Under the pieces are notes generated by a model that had not been told where the DNA came from, did no database searches, and saw only the letters and a list, made by a program, of their open reading frames with translations. Below, one piece after another: positions 45,901-59,367 of a stretch of DNA of 64,000 nucleotides (positions within the stretch are counted from its first letter, which is position 1; each line of letters begins with the position of its first letter). Where the stretch lies: assembly GCA_905331475.1 (NCBI GenBank), contig CAJNYU010003438.1, positions 1 to 64,000 on the forward strand. Reading direction: 5' to 3'. A program made the position numbers and the translations under genes. The DNA is from Rotaria socialis. Taxonomy: Eukaryota; Rotifera; Eurotatoria; Philodinida; Philodinidae.

Positions 45901-48900
45901 TATCTATTTATCGAATAATGAAATCATAATTCAAACGTAAACACTAGATCACCTCCGCATAAAACTCAGAAAAATGCATCTAAGAATTACTATGAAAATG
46001 ACGACAATGTCAAGATGTTTTTTGAATTAAAATCAACTTAACTTTTTCAGTCTTATATTTTCTTTTTCATGTTGAATGTGAAAGAACATATTCTGTTAAA
46101 AACACTCCCTTACAAGAGAAATCTTGTTACTTTTCATATTGGTTTATTTTTTATTGATATAAAGTATTTAGTTGACAAAAACTAGACGTTTTCCCCCTCA
46201 TTCCCATCTAACACTCATACACAGCGAAATGATGTATGAAAAAACAGTTTTTATTGCCGATACCTTACAAAAAAAAATCAATTCTGTCTCCATGTACATT
46301 TAGTCGAGCGTAACATATAGCAAGCGTTTGGGTTACGACATATTTTTTACTTCTGGCATTTACTCTCGCAATAACCTTCATGAGTTTCCGAAATGATCTA
46401 CACGAGATTCTTTCTTCTAGTGTTTTATCCATCGTACTGTCATATTCAGCACTATGATATCATTTCTCATACGGATCCAAGTAATATTTTTCTCTTTCTA
46501 TTTTAGTTATTGAAAATGGTGAAGGAAAAAGTTCCGTCTATCGCTTTTGCCTTCACGATAATATTTATGCATTTATAAATACTCGGAGTAAACTATTTCA
46601 TAATTCAACAGCGAATAAATCTGATTCTATACTTTCAACACATACAATTGTTCGGTAAATAGAAAAGAAAACCATTTGATATTATTAGAATTCTTCTTCT
46701 TATTTAAAGTCTAATTGAAAATGTAAATGATTTAAATGGGAATGCATCTACACGTTTAATGAAATCGATTATTTCATCAAATCGTGATTTACAAAAAAAT
46801 AAACAGCAACAGCAACAACAACAACAAACACCAAATAAAACAATAGTAGCATCGCCAGCAACCCCACCAATCGGAACGCAGTTTGCATTAACGATGTTAG
46901 GCATGCGAAAAAATGCCTCGAACTCTTTACAACAACATGTGTCTAGTACGTTAGGCACGCTAATACAAGTGCAAAATTCATTATCAACTTCATCACTGAC
47001 TAGTCCACATGAGAAAAATCAATCTCAACAACAACAAGCGTCGCTGACACCATCATCGTCGCCAATACAAAATCGATTAGTTGCTCAAAAGTCATCGACA
47101 CTTGAAAGTAAGTACAAGTAAAAATAACTGTTCTAAAAATAAATCTTTCGTTTTTCATAGATGTTTCTTCGTCAGGTACCGTTGAATTTGGTAGTAAACG
47201 AACATCTTTCAGTCGTTCATTAGGATCCGGTAAAATTCCCGAAAATAATCGCTCTCTTCTTTCTTCTGCCGTTTGGAATGATATTAAAATGGTTTTTTTT
47301 TTAGAAAACTCCGTATTTTACTTTAACAGAAAATCAAAGAAGTATTCACAATTGTTTCTATCAAATCAAGCAGAATTCATCCGAGGAGATGCGCAACACT
47401 ACTACCTTTCTACAATTCTGTGTCTAATAGAGTTCCGAAACATATTTTTTTTCACTTGCAAATAATCTCACTATTTGACAATCTCTGTTTTGTGGCTACC
47501 CACTATTCTTCTAGCGGTGCGAGCAATTTTTTAGCTTGTGAAGTTTTTCCTTTAATTTTCTTCTGCTGTTACCGTTGAGACCGAAAAAAAAGACATCTAT
47601 GTTGTGATACTTTTTACTTTTACCTTATCTATCTATTCTTTTTCTCCTAATTTAGTACATTCCAATCATGGTAGTCTATCATCACCAGTTAATTCTTTTG
47701 ATATATTTTTTTCTTCGCCTACACCGGCAACAACGAATTCAAATGATTTACAAGCATTTTTATCATCACCAACCAATACTAAAACTTCGTCACCGTTATT
47801 TTCAAATAGTGATATTTATACAACGTCATCGAGTCCAAAACCAGTTTTAACATCACCATCGCCATCATTACTCAATTCAGCGCGTGGTTCAACACGTTTG
47901 CGACAATTGTTATCAACGAAGTCTCCATCAGCCAACGATAATCCGTCTCAAACATTACATTATCATGCCGATGAAAAACTTGAAGATTTTATACAAGGAC
48001 CAGAAAGTCCAACAACAACACATGTATCCCCGTTAACAAATGAATTACTATCGTCAATAGCAAAACGTCGAAGAAAAAATAGTTTTACATTCAATGAACA
48101 AAATAATGGAGGCGATGGATTGCTCAAAAAGATTTTAGAGAAACCAAATTCTCATTCAACATCACCAGTCAGAACAGATTCGAATCATAGTGATGATAGT
48201 TCATCAAGTGGACATGCTTCAAATAAACAACGCAGTGACACTTTTCTTCGAGTAAACTAAACACATTCCTTTAGGAAAAAACAGAATTCGCTTGTTTTCT
48301 TTTGAATTCAGAATAAGCGCATAGATTGTAGGGAGACAGAATGTTTACATTGTTTGATAGAGAATGTTTCGTTCTAAGAGCCTATAGACTTGGTTTTCTA
48401 AAAAAATTGTTTTCTGATCTTGTCATCTTGAGTTATTAGCTCGCGATTGCAATATCCTCGTTTTGGAAAGCAACGGGTTGTTAAAATTCAAATATCTTGA
48501 CAAGAATTTCTACATTTTAGTTGGGAACCTTACGATATTTCAAATGACTAGAACGTTCGATATATAAGACTGCCCGGAATACTCCCTCCTAAATTATCTA
48601 AATACAAAAGGTTTGTAGAATCTCGCATATACGAGTCCAACTCAATTGTGAAATCTATTTTAACATAATGTTACAAAGTTAATTATCAAATTTGCTACCT
48701 AGTAATTCTAGATCACACTGATCCATTAATGTTTGCGCATAACAATCAAGTCAGAACTTAATCTGCGTTATTTCATTAACTATATTCTATCCTCTAATTT
48801 ATTTCTTTAACATTTAGACTCTACTCAACGATGAAGTTCGTCCACAAAAAGTTGTTGTCGATGCTCCGTTTGCACTTGGCGCACGGCAAGTATCAAATAA

Positions 48901-50961
48901 ATATGCAACAAATGGTACGAATGTATTAGTTGAAAATGATAAAGCAAAAAATAACAATACACGTTTAACGTTAAAAACTCAAACATCAGATGCATCTGAT
49001 GGTAAAGGAAAGAAAAAGCGCCGCCAAAATTCAACTAATTTTGGTAATCAAAATAATCCTATACCAAGAAAACCTGGCAGACCAAAGCGAAATGTAATAG
49101 TTCGCTTCTCATCATTTTCTGTTTCAAAACTTCGACTATTTTCTTTTTAGCAAACCGACTTTCTTCAAACAACAAATCATTGTCAAACACCACAATCAAC
49201 ATTATCAGATGGATCACTCGACGCTCTATTGGATTCATCAACTAATATAGATCAACCGATGACACAAACATCACCGATTGTACTCCGTCGTACAACACGA
49301 CAATCATCAACATCAAACACAACAATAAATCATAAGCGATCCTCTGACAATGATGAACATTTACAAAATTCAAGAAAATTTCCCAAATTACTTACACAAG
49401 CACTTAAAGATGACTTTAAAATTGGATGTCAAGATATTTCACCAACACAGACAATCACTGCTACAAAACTACTTAATCAGGTTAGTTTAAAACGCTAATC
49501 ATTTAATATTTTCTTTCACTCAAATAATGTCTATGTACTTGAGTTTATCCTTTTTTTTCTTACTCTACAACTAAAACTATAAACTTTATTTTAGTCATCT
49601 CAAATTATGATCAAAACTGAACCAGAACAATACGATCATACTATGCCGTTTGATAAAAACTCACCATTATCACAATCTCAAGCGTGCCGATCAATGCCAA
49701 TAAACAATGCCAATTCGTCAATGGGTAATTCACAATCAACATTACTACGAACATTAATTCGTACACCACAAAATTCATCAATAATAACCAAAAAAGATGC
49801 ACCATTATATGACCTATTGGAACATCTCGAAACAACAACACCAAACGATAATTCATTATTTTCTGGTCAATCATCGCTTAATAATTCTATTGATCCATTC
49901 GAGCAATATTTAACACCTGTTATGTCACAAAATTCTATGGGAAGCAATAATCATAATAATAACTCATCAAAAGATGATTATCTCGCTGCATTGTTAAATA
50001 CTGATCCTAAACAACCCAATGAATTATCATTCATACCAACAAATAAACAGCAACAACAACAACAACAACAAACAATTAATGATAATAATCGTATATCAGC
50101 AATAGCACACGAGCTATTTAATTCAACAACAATGACAACCAATTCAAATGACGATTTTCTTTCATTATTAGATAATAGAGATTTTCTTGAATGTTTAAAT
50201 GATTCGACAACAATAGATTCAATACTATCACAAAATTCAACGAGTCTTATCGAACAAACATTTACACAATCATCATCATTAACAACAGCAGCAGCAGCAG
50301 CAACAAAGCGTAGTGACAAAGATGAAAAAGCTATTAGTGAGATTTATAAAACTCTTGTGACTTCATTTCATCCCGGTAAGATAAACAAAACATATAATTC
50401 GATTCATTACTTTCTTCTTTCTTTTAAGGTTCATCTCAACAATCATCATCAACTATAGATTCTTTGCCTATTGATATTAATACTTCTAGTAATATTTATC
50501 GAAATAAAAACCTTAAATTTTTCTTGATTATTTCTTCATTATAGATTCTATTACCGGTGGCTTCCTTTTCCCTGAAACGTCGAATCCAATTCCACCCAAT
50601 CGAACAGTTAGTCATGATCCATCATCATCGATGTATTGTCCACCATCTGTTCCACAAATTTCAACATTTCCATATTCATCAAATGTAACAAATCCCGCGA
50701 AAATTATATTTTTTTATGTATTTATTTTATCATTTAGAATACTCAATATCCTGACTGTCTTTCAATGGAACAAATGGATAATGGTGGTTCATTTCCTCCA
50801 AATGTAACGTTATCGCCTATGAATAATTCCTATCAATCCAAAACAACAACAACAACAACAACAACACTTATGAATACAAATGCAATGATGATGTATTCTC
50901 AACAATCCGATCCACATATTCAACATCATCAAACGCCAAATATGATCTATCGTCAACCTTC

Positions 50962-51001
<40 letters not shown>

Positions 51002-54000
51002 CAACAACAAAAACCAATGTATAATAATTATGTTCAACCAGCACCAAATCAAATGAATTCTGGTTATTATTCGATTCCACCATCAACAAATCAACAGCAG
51101 CGAATGCCATCTGCTAATCATCATTCAGCAGCAGCAGCGAAAAGACAAGCACTAATTCATCAACAACAGCAACAAAGAACTGCTGCACAAATGAATCAAC
51201 ATCAGCAGCAAGTTCAATTTCATATGTCGATGAATGTTACTTTACCACATGTAAAATTAAATGCTCTCGCTATAAACTTTTTAATTAGTTTTGTTTTTCT
51301 AGATGATGACAAATCCGCAACAGCAGCAGCAGCAACAACAACAACAGCAGCAGCAGTTGGCTCATCGACGTATGTTCAGCAATAAATACTTAGAAAAACA
51401 AAATATCTATTTTTATTTTATTAATTTAGCTATGGTGAATACATACAATGATCCAATGATGCCTAATAACAATATTCCACCATTACAACAGGATTTTCAT
51501 CAATATTCAAATAATAATTCACTCGAGCTTTCCTATAATCCCGATCTTTTTATGTCACCATCCCCAAATATGACACAACAATCCATGCAGAATCGCCATA
51601 TGAATGTCACGCAACATCAACAGCCTCCACCACATTCACAACCTCCAATGCATCAGGTATATTTTAACAAGAACTATAACACATCTAACAATTAAATTGT
51701 TTTAATAAAACACGAGTCACGACGTTTACATAAATTCAGAACAATAAAATTAAGCGTAAAGATCTTTCTTAAGATCTATTTTCTGCAGTTTAATTCATAA
51801 GACTAGCTGATAGGATTACTAATTAGTATATTGAAATTACTACACTATGTAAAAAAGAAGAAGATTCCTGTAGGTTTAATCATAGACGAATTTTGATAAT
51901 TAAATCTTACATAATGATACAATAAGTAAAAAGAACAGAAGAAAATACGATACTAATTGCTGAAAAACTCTATTCAATAGTTCTATTCGAATCGTATTGA
52001 TCCAATCAATTTAGTTCCTAACTCAATTAATTCTCTTTATATTTATTGAATAATCTTTGAGTTTAAAACTCTCTTGAGTTAAGTTTAATCATCATCGCTT
52101 ATATGCATTAATCACTCTATATTTTTTAGAAATTTATAAATTCCTCTTACATAAGTATATCCTGAAGGTCCTTTGTTGTTATCAATCCATTTTCTACAGT
52201 GAATACATAATCGTATTCTCTGCTTTTCAAGGTTTTTAGCTCTAAACCGTAAAAATTCGACATACTTTAACGCAAACATCTTGATTAAAAACTTCGATTT
52301 TTATATAAAATGAATGAATTAATTAACAAGAATTCTAGTTTAAATCTGATTGCACAATAAACATTATCTCGATTACATTTTATCAAAATACGCAAAAATT
52401 TGTTTTTTTTTCTATGCAAATGAAGCAATCGATAGTATTTTGAATCTTGTTGATTGATGATACTACTATTACAATATGTACGAACGAAGAATACTTACGT
52501 TATCATAACCTTTTCTTTTTCGGGTACATTTCTTATTCATTCTTAATACGAAAAACATTCGTTCTCTCAACTGTCCGTCTTTGTACTTAATTTTTCGTTC
52601 AACTAATCCTTACATAATAAAAAAAGAAGCCTTAATCGAACACATAAAAAATAAAATACGAAAGTATTGTTGTAGAACTCGATCGCTATCGAAACATAAC
52701 CAAGGTCAAATTAATAACTTATGAATATTGAACGCAATGAGATATTTTTAGAACGATATAAAGTAGAAAAAACAATACATTCATGATTTTCTCGAGTCAA
52801 TAAAAATGATATGTTAAATATTTAAAAGATAAAAAACTAAAGTACTCAGAAAATGATGAGATATGCCTAATTGAGATAGAAAAATATTTTCCTCTAGTTT
52901 GATGAAATAATTACACATATTTATGAAATAAAAAGTTAGTATGACACGTATGGAACTAAGTATCATTTCTTAAAGAACATGCATGCCATTAAGAATTCTT
53001 CGTATAGAGAAAAAAATTGAAAATATTTATTATTTCTACAAAATTCCTTGCGACATACGTAGAACGAAAATAGACTGATTGAGGGTGTAAGTTTTCAACA
53101 CTAACCACTCGAACAAAAGAGAAGTGAGTGTGTCACAGTACATATTTCTTCCTTTTTATTTGTCCACTTACCTTTTATTGTCATTGAACATTAAAAGAAT
53201 CATAAAATTGAATCCCAACGAGTGTTTGGAAAATAATACGACAGAATAAAAAGCACAAATCGACTTAAGATATATAGTTTATTAGTCTAGAAAACAGAAA
53301 AAGGAACCATGCATGAGAAGAAAAGAAGAATATGAAACGCGAAATTTCGTTTTACTTCATAGCCAATTATAATGTATAAAACATAGCGACGAGGTGTATC
53401 TACAACTCATGTAAACGTAATCTCTACTCATCGTTTTTTCTCTCTTGTCTATTACTGAGTGACGAAGCGATAAATAATACAGATTCGCAATATATTTACA
53501 GTGTCTAATAATAGAATAAATACTTCGATAAATCTTCTGTCTCGAGAAAAAACAACTGAATTAGTAATCTGTTGTTTTTCACTCTTGTCATTTATCGATC
53601 AACATACACATGATATCTATGAAGTGGTAGCAGATCATTATTTTGCTTAGTTAGACTTGCGCTATTTTTTTTCCTATTCTGCATTACAGGTCATATATGT
53701 AGAAGAACTTTTTATACGTATAGAGTCATATCTTTAACAAGAATGACTCGAATATGATAAGAAACCGAAATGTTATTTTCAATAAACATACACTTGATAA
53801 AAGAGAAAAAAATGCAAATGCCTGCTGCTAGGGAATATTTTAATCTCGTTATGACGTAAAAAATAACAGCAAAAAAATGAGAGAAACAAAAAAATGATTC
53901 GTACTTCTTCTCCCTTCTCTTCTCTCTCTCTCTCTATTACTCTTTCTATTACATTTCTATTCAAGGCTTCAGAAAAGAAATATTTCTTTATTTGTTTCTT

Positions 54001-55468
54001 GACAATTTCAAGGTTCTATTATTTATCAGAGTAACCCAGAATCAAGAAATGAAACTAAGAGAAAAAAATGTAACAGAAAGATAAAACTTTATATTTAAAT
54101 GTCATATGATTCCAATTTTACTCGAGGAAGTCATAGTTATATAACGATGAATATTCAATATAATCTTCTCATATTCAGCTTTGATACACGCTCAGGAGAG
54201 AATAAATAAAAGAGGTCAAGGTAGTTGTTCAACAAGAAAAAGAGATCACAAATTCTGGTTCATTAATTTGGTCACATAATATTTGCCTCAGTCTACTAAC
54301 ATGATATTAGTAATACGCGTTTGTATATATATATATATAGAGAGATCAAATAAATAATACAGATATTGTGCATGAGCTTGTATTCATGACGTAGAGAGCA
54401 TAAGTCGGTCATCTATTTGCTAAAGAAATTCGATTAATTGAACATAAGAAGGAGTTCATTCTTTTTCCGTTCTCTTTTTATTTTATTTCATCTCTACACT
54501 GGTCTAATGATTGAGTACATGATCAGGATTGAGCAACTGACATAGAATGTAAAAAAAGAAACGAGAAGCACTATCCTCGTCCATTGGCGGATGTCCTCCA
54601 ATTTCTATTCTTTCATTCTCGTGCGTGCTTCTAAGTTCAAGGCAATACTTCTTCTCTTCTTTTTTTTTGCTGCATATGATGACATATTGGACAAGAAGGC
54701 CTTGACACTACCCGAAGAAATATACAGAACAAATGAGCTCATCTGATAGAAAAGAGAGAAAAAAGAGGGAAATGATTCTCTTATTACTTCCATAACTAAG
54801 CTATAGACGATAAGATCAAAATAAAAAATTAGTCATAGGTATTTACGAAATATTGGAGTGCGTATAATAATCGTTTTTAATTATTTTAGCCACCATACTC
54901 GAATATGAGCGTAGCTCTGTCGGCAACTATACAACAAAATTCACAAAGTACGTTAAATTTTTGTTGGATTTGAATCTTTATTCAATTCATTGTCTTCTAA
55001 TCTAGATTCGAATAATCTTATGAATCCATCAATACCTAATTTAACGTCAGCTGAATGCCGTCAATCGGAAGAAATCAATAATCAAATGATTAATTGTTTG
55101 AGGTAAAATAAATCATAATTTTTTTCTTTTTGTACAATTTGTATTTATTTATTTGTTTGTTTTCTTCTTAACAGTTTTCATCCTGTTCGATCAACAAGTG
55201 AATTTGTGCGTAAACAATTACAAACTACAATTCAGGGCCGGCAAAAACCAGCAGGTGGAAAAGATTTATCCGCAACAACGGGACATAATTCATTGTCAGC
55301 AAATCTTGATTGCAGTAAATGAATGAAAATTTTCAATTTTCAATTAATTCTTTTATCTCTATTATAGATCAAAAAGGAGCGTTCTTTCGAAATCAACTCT
55401 CTTCTCCAATTTCAACTCCTCCATTGCAAACAACAGTAAGACCTCAAGCACAAGACAAACCAACATAA
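42912..55468 (+). CDS. NCOA: p160/SRC-family nuclear receptor coactivator (NCOA/taiman-like)
   Basis: Nuclear coactivator recruited by ligand-bound receptors through LXXLL boxes. The 22 exons are 42912-43082, 43889-43978, 44051-44138, 44194-44283, 44339-44534, 44594-44697, 46507-46654, 46710-47107, 47161-47229, 47656-48251, 48818-49093, 49151-49480, 49595-50375, 50429-50488, 50545-50684, 50738-51250, 51303-51369, 51430-51656, 54890-54947, 55006-55102, 55175-55314 and 55368-55468. They are in frame (1579 aa; vertebrate NCOAs about 1440). SDVSS, then DALGPLLFEALDGFFFTIN and FVSDNVGQYLKFSQEEL, match the p160 PAS-A region; LICIARR and SVYRFCLHDN...TRSKLF match PAS-B. LXXLL boxes lie at 533, 649, 765, 923 and 982. 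There is an AT-hook RKPGRPKR (734-741), a basic AKRRRKN patch and four poly-Gln tracts. No bHLH is visible; TAA (42906-42908) precedes the ATG in frame. Confidence 0.88.
43540..43555. repeat. (TG)n microsatellite
   Basis: An eight-unit TG tract in the first NCOA intron, next to GAT repeats. Confidence 0.8.
44698..46506 (+). other. Long NCOA intron within the PAS-B coding region
   Basis: 1809 bp between exons 6 and 7. AT-rich; no nested gene, repeat array or transposon end recognised. Confidence 0.6.
46804..46833 (+). repeat. CAA/CAG tract coding poly-Gln (NCOA exon 8)
   Basis: In-frame CAG/CAA run just after the PAS-B region; interruptions by both codons favour stability. Similar in-frame tracts occur at 50047-50070, 50964-51010 and 51316-51354. 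Confidence 0.85.
50964..51010 (+). repeat. CAG/CAA tract coding poly-Gln (NCOA exon 16)
   Basis: The longest Gln run of the coactivator, pure CAG in the first half and CAA in the second, within a Gln/Pro/Met/Asn-rich region typical of p160 C-terminal halves. Confidence 0.85.
51657..54889 (+). other. Longest NCOA intron, 3.2 kb
   Basis: It separates the Gln/Pro-rich exons from the last four coding exons. It has short (CT)n (about 53921-53935) and (TA)n (about 54324-54340) tracts. Small frames within it are not convincing. No inverted-repeat element was found by eye. Because of its length, a separate downstream gene is a possible alternative, but phase (0/0) and composition fit one gene. Confidence 0.5.
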
Positions 55469-58400
55469 TTTTATTTTATTTATTTTTCTCTTCATCTTTT
55501 TCCGTCTATTGTTTGTAATTATACTTTTAAGTTTATTTATTCATTCGTTTATTTATCATTGGCGGTCGCAGGTATCATTTACATACTATGTATGAAAAAT
55601 GATTGAAGCTGAGAGAGAGAGAGAGAGAAACGGTTTTTGCTCATCTTTGTTTTTTTAGCTATTGTTCGTATTTTTTTTTCTGTTTTGAACGTGTATGTAA
55701 GTTTAAGAAAAGAAGCAAGGTGATGTTGCGTCAGTCCAACATGTGTAAAAAAAGAAAAGACATTTGTGTTTAGTGTAAAAACCTACAGAACTATTCTTCT
55801 TTCGTTTTTTTTTGTTTTCGTCGAATTTTTAAATACAATTTTTATTGAATATACTCGCATGTTAATTATGACTATAATTAATTATTGCATAAGATAAACA
55901 CTTGTTATACATGGAAATTCGATATTGAGGACATTTCTTGTTGTCTTATTTGAAGAAAGAAAGAAAAAAAGGTTCGCAAAAGAGAATAGAAGAGTGGCAA
56001 AAAAAAACGGATGTACGCAAAAAGGGAAATAGATGATTACTAAAGATAGATTAAATTAATTCAATGTTTTGCAGTGTAATTAAAGCAATGTATAATGTAA
56101 ATTTAAATTTTCTTAAATCAACGGATTATATTCTTCTTATACACATAACATGACAGATGATTTATGTATATATAATGTTATTTTTAGCAGTCATCTGATT
56201 TAATGAGAATCTAACTAAAACCCTAATAAAAAGGACAATGACATGGCGATCAATTATATTTTCATTGTTCAAGATGTGGCATGTTTTCGTACTGAATCGG
56301 ACGGATGCATTCAAGAGTGAGAGAAATCAACAATTCTCGTTAATGGTTAATGATAAAAACAATTTTTATTTAAGTACGACAAAAATATGTCGAACCTAAT
56401 TATTTATCAAAAAGATATTACTGAAGTAAACTAAATCACTCGCAATAATAACTTTTATTTTTAACCTAATAAAAATCTAATACGTGATTAATTATTTTAT
56501 TCTCACAGTAAATCTTATCTAGTTTTTCAGTGCATCTGTTTTAGTCTCTTCGTTTTTATTCTATGCTAAAGGCGTATAGCGTTTATTAACCAAATAGCAA
56601 GTGTCCACAATCAGAACCTAACCTGATAATTAAATTTGTATTCAGCTGATCAATCGACAACAGTTGGATGATTGCCATTCGACTAGGATGAATATGGGGT
56701 CATCGAATACACGACAATTTTTTTGTCTCATCCTATATAAAAGGATAAGTCACTTACTAAGATTGAAAAATAAGTGCTTGTATGCACATATATTTATCTT
56801 TGCGCCTCCTTTCAATGAGCTCTTTATTCTCCAGGATATTTTAAGTATGCTATTTATACACAAGAAAAAATATTAGAAGCAAATGACGATTATTTCGAAA
56901 ATAAGAAAGTGTTGAACTTTATTACGATCTCAAAAATCTGATTTGAGATCCTCACATTTATTTGTATTAAAATTGAAAATGTCATTTCTTGCATATTGAT
57001 AATGAGAATGCCCAAATTTGAATCGTAAAAAATAATCTATAACTTTGAAAGATAATTCGAATAGAAAAATAAGTAAAAGAAAGAATCGCGATAGTTTGTC
57101 ATTTAAACATCTTTTTCTGACAGCTGCCAATTGAGAAAAATCTCAATCTCGTATCAGGTTAAGAAGAATGCACTTAAAATAGCATCTCTGATAAGAAGAA
57201 AAAATAATCGACGATATTTTTAGATTAAATTACGTGGTTCGTCTATGATGTCAATAGATATCCTTGATATAATTGTAATCGTGATGAGACTCGTTTTTCA
57301 AGCAAATATAGATGTATGTTTTCATTTGCTCTAGGGGTTCTGATAATTAAATGTGATATAGATCTTAGCAACACAAGAAAAGCTATTATAATTTCGATTA
57401 AAAGACTTGAATTATTATCAATAATATCGAACATAGCATATGAAGCTACTCGTTAAAACAAATGCAATTTCTTTAATATTCAAGCAATCGTACAAAACAA
57501 GAGAAGTTCAATGAAAAAAATTTATTTTAATACTGATAGTATGAAGTCAAATGTTTCTCTTAATGGCAAAGAGAGAAATTGTGTTCTATCACCAATAGTA
57601 TAGTTTTATTGGCAACAGTATACGTAGAAAATTGTCTACTCTGGTAATTATAATGCGCTCACAACATTTCCTTTTTTGTGTTCAACGATGATATTCTATG
57701 TTTATATAATGTAACTCGAAATAAATGAATAGAACAAGAAAGGCTCCTAGTGAGTGAAGCATTAATGGGTTAAGTGGAAAACGCTCCGAAACAATTTTCT
57801 AATGCTCTTATTTATAAGATTTCTCTAATCATCACGAAACTTGTCCTATGAAACTCATTTATATGTTTTAATACTAGATAATTCTGCGCTATCTAAGAAC
57901 AAACGAATTGATTTCAACGCTATTCAATTGTAATTCCGTATAAAGAAAAAAGCAAAATGTTTGTATCAATCGTTTAATTAGCATGATCTAAATTAATTGT
58001 ATTATTATCACTGACCATCAAATTTTCAATATCAATGAAAGGTAAACGTCGAATAAAATCCTAAATTACTGTTCAGCTGAGAAAAATATTAATCTTCACA
58101 CACTCTACTTTACTATTCTACGAGGTATTAAGGTTATTGTGATTTTGAGAGAAAAAAACGCACAATTAGTATAAATCTATTCTGTGTGACCCCCTTCTAT
58201 TTCTATTTCTATATCTACGTCAATCGAGATTCTAATATGATGAAGTATGCTGTCAAAATGAACGTTCCAGGAATGTTTTTTTACACGAAAGAACACAATT
58301 GAAAACCTCATTCTATATATTTTGATGACATCTAATAGGAAAAAGAACTATAAGAGAATATAATCAGGAGATAAACCATTTTTCAAATGAATCAACTTTG

Positions 58401-58548
58401 GAATTATTAATAAGATGGTTTTATTTGCCGTAAAATTAATTTTTGCAGAAATATTACATAGACAAGCGAAAAAAAAGTTTGCTAGTTGATATCAGTTGTT
58501 GACTTTTCATCTTAAGTCGCTTTTTTCTTTCATCAAATAGGTTTTCTG
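55469..58548. other. NCOA 3' flank and gene-less intergenic region
   Basis: About 3 kb, AT-rich, between converging gene ends. A (GA)n tract lies at 55611-55628. Frames at 56664, 56930 and 57243 (60-70 codons) have no recognisable content. The first few hundred bases are probably NCOA 3' UTR. Confidence 0.45.
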
Positions 58549-59367
58549 TCATGTTGTAGGCGTGCCAGTAAAAACACCCGATGGGATCTCATCGCGTTTA
58601 TGACGTATGCAATTTTCCAAGATTTCATACAATTGACGCAATTGTTTCTTTAGACAGAGACCCACAAGAACTAATGAAATAAGACTAAAAACGGTAACAA
58701 TAACAATAAGAACTATTGCAAGTGTTGTAAGACTAGTTTTTACAGCAAAACATCCATCAAAAAGATTCATTAATGATGGAATATGAGAACTTGACTGGGA
58801 TAGATCTATGGTAAGATTTGTTTCATCTGTAAAAAGAAAGTAACAACGAGAAATTTTTTCTGGTGGATACAAACGCTTGTCTTTTAGTAAACACAAACTC
58901 TCACTAAATGGAATATTTAAATTTGCAAGATAAATTGAATTTGTCCATGGAATAAATTGTGTCGAAAATGTATCATACGAGTATAAGCCTATTGAGATGA
59001 GATTGAGTTGAATTTTTATTTCACTATTTATTACCATCTGTTGTTCTAGAATTGTATAAAACATAAAATAAATTGTTTGATTATAATTTGATGATCGAAT
59101 TATATTTAACGATGTATTGATACGCAAACTTGTCGTATCATTTGGTGGCGAAAAAATAATTGCTATTTGTAAAACTCGATTATCATTTATTGTGTTCACA
59201 TCTGGAATTAATCGTGTGCGAGAACAATTATGATGAAAATTAACCATAAATGGGTTATGAGTGCACAATTGTTGATTGTTAATATCATAGTCAAGCGTTT
59301 GAACACTCGATACAATAAGAAAAACTATAAATAATATTAATTGCATTAGATTGTATTTCCGACACAT
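58549..59367 (-). CDS. Type I single-pass membrane protein, function unknown
   Basis: I do not recognise the family. With the ATG at 59367 the product has 272 residues. It begins with a hydrophobic signal peptide (QLILFIVFLIVSSVQT, about 9-24). An extracellular domain of about 185 residues follows, with six Cys and five N-glycosylation sequons (NCS, NDT, NTS, NQT, NLT). A single membrane span comes next (about 211-239, LTTLAIVLIVIVTVFSLISL), then a short basic cytoplasmic tail. A pyrimidine-rich acceptor CTGTTTCTCTTTCAAG ends 6 nt before this ATG, which favours it over the GTG two codons upstream and suggests leader trans-splicing. Receptor-like or adhesion roles are possible but not shown. 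Confidence 0.65.
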   Translation of the reverse strand: MCRKYNLMQLILFIVFLIVSSVQTLDYDINNQQLCTHNPFMVNFHHNCSRTRLIPDVNTINDNRVLQIAIIFSPPNDTTSLRINTSLNIIRSSNYNQTIYFMFYTILEQQMVINSEIKIQLNLISIGLYSYDTFSTQFIPWTNSIYLANLNIPFSESLCLLKDKRLYPPEKISRCYFLFTDETNLTIDLSQSSSHIPSLMNLFDGCFAVKTSLTTLAIVLIVIVTVFSLISLVLVGLCLKKQLRQLYEILENCIRHKRDEIPSGVFTGTPTT

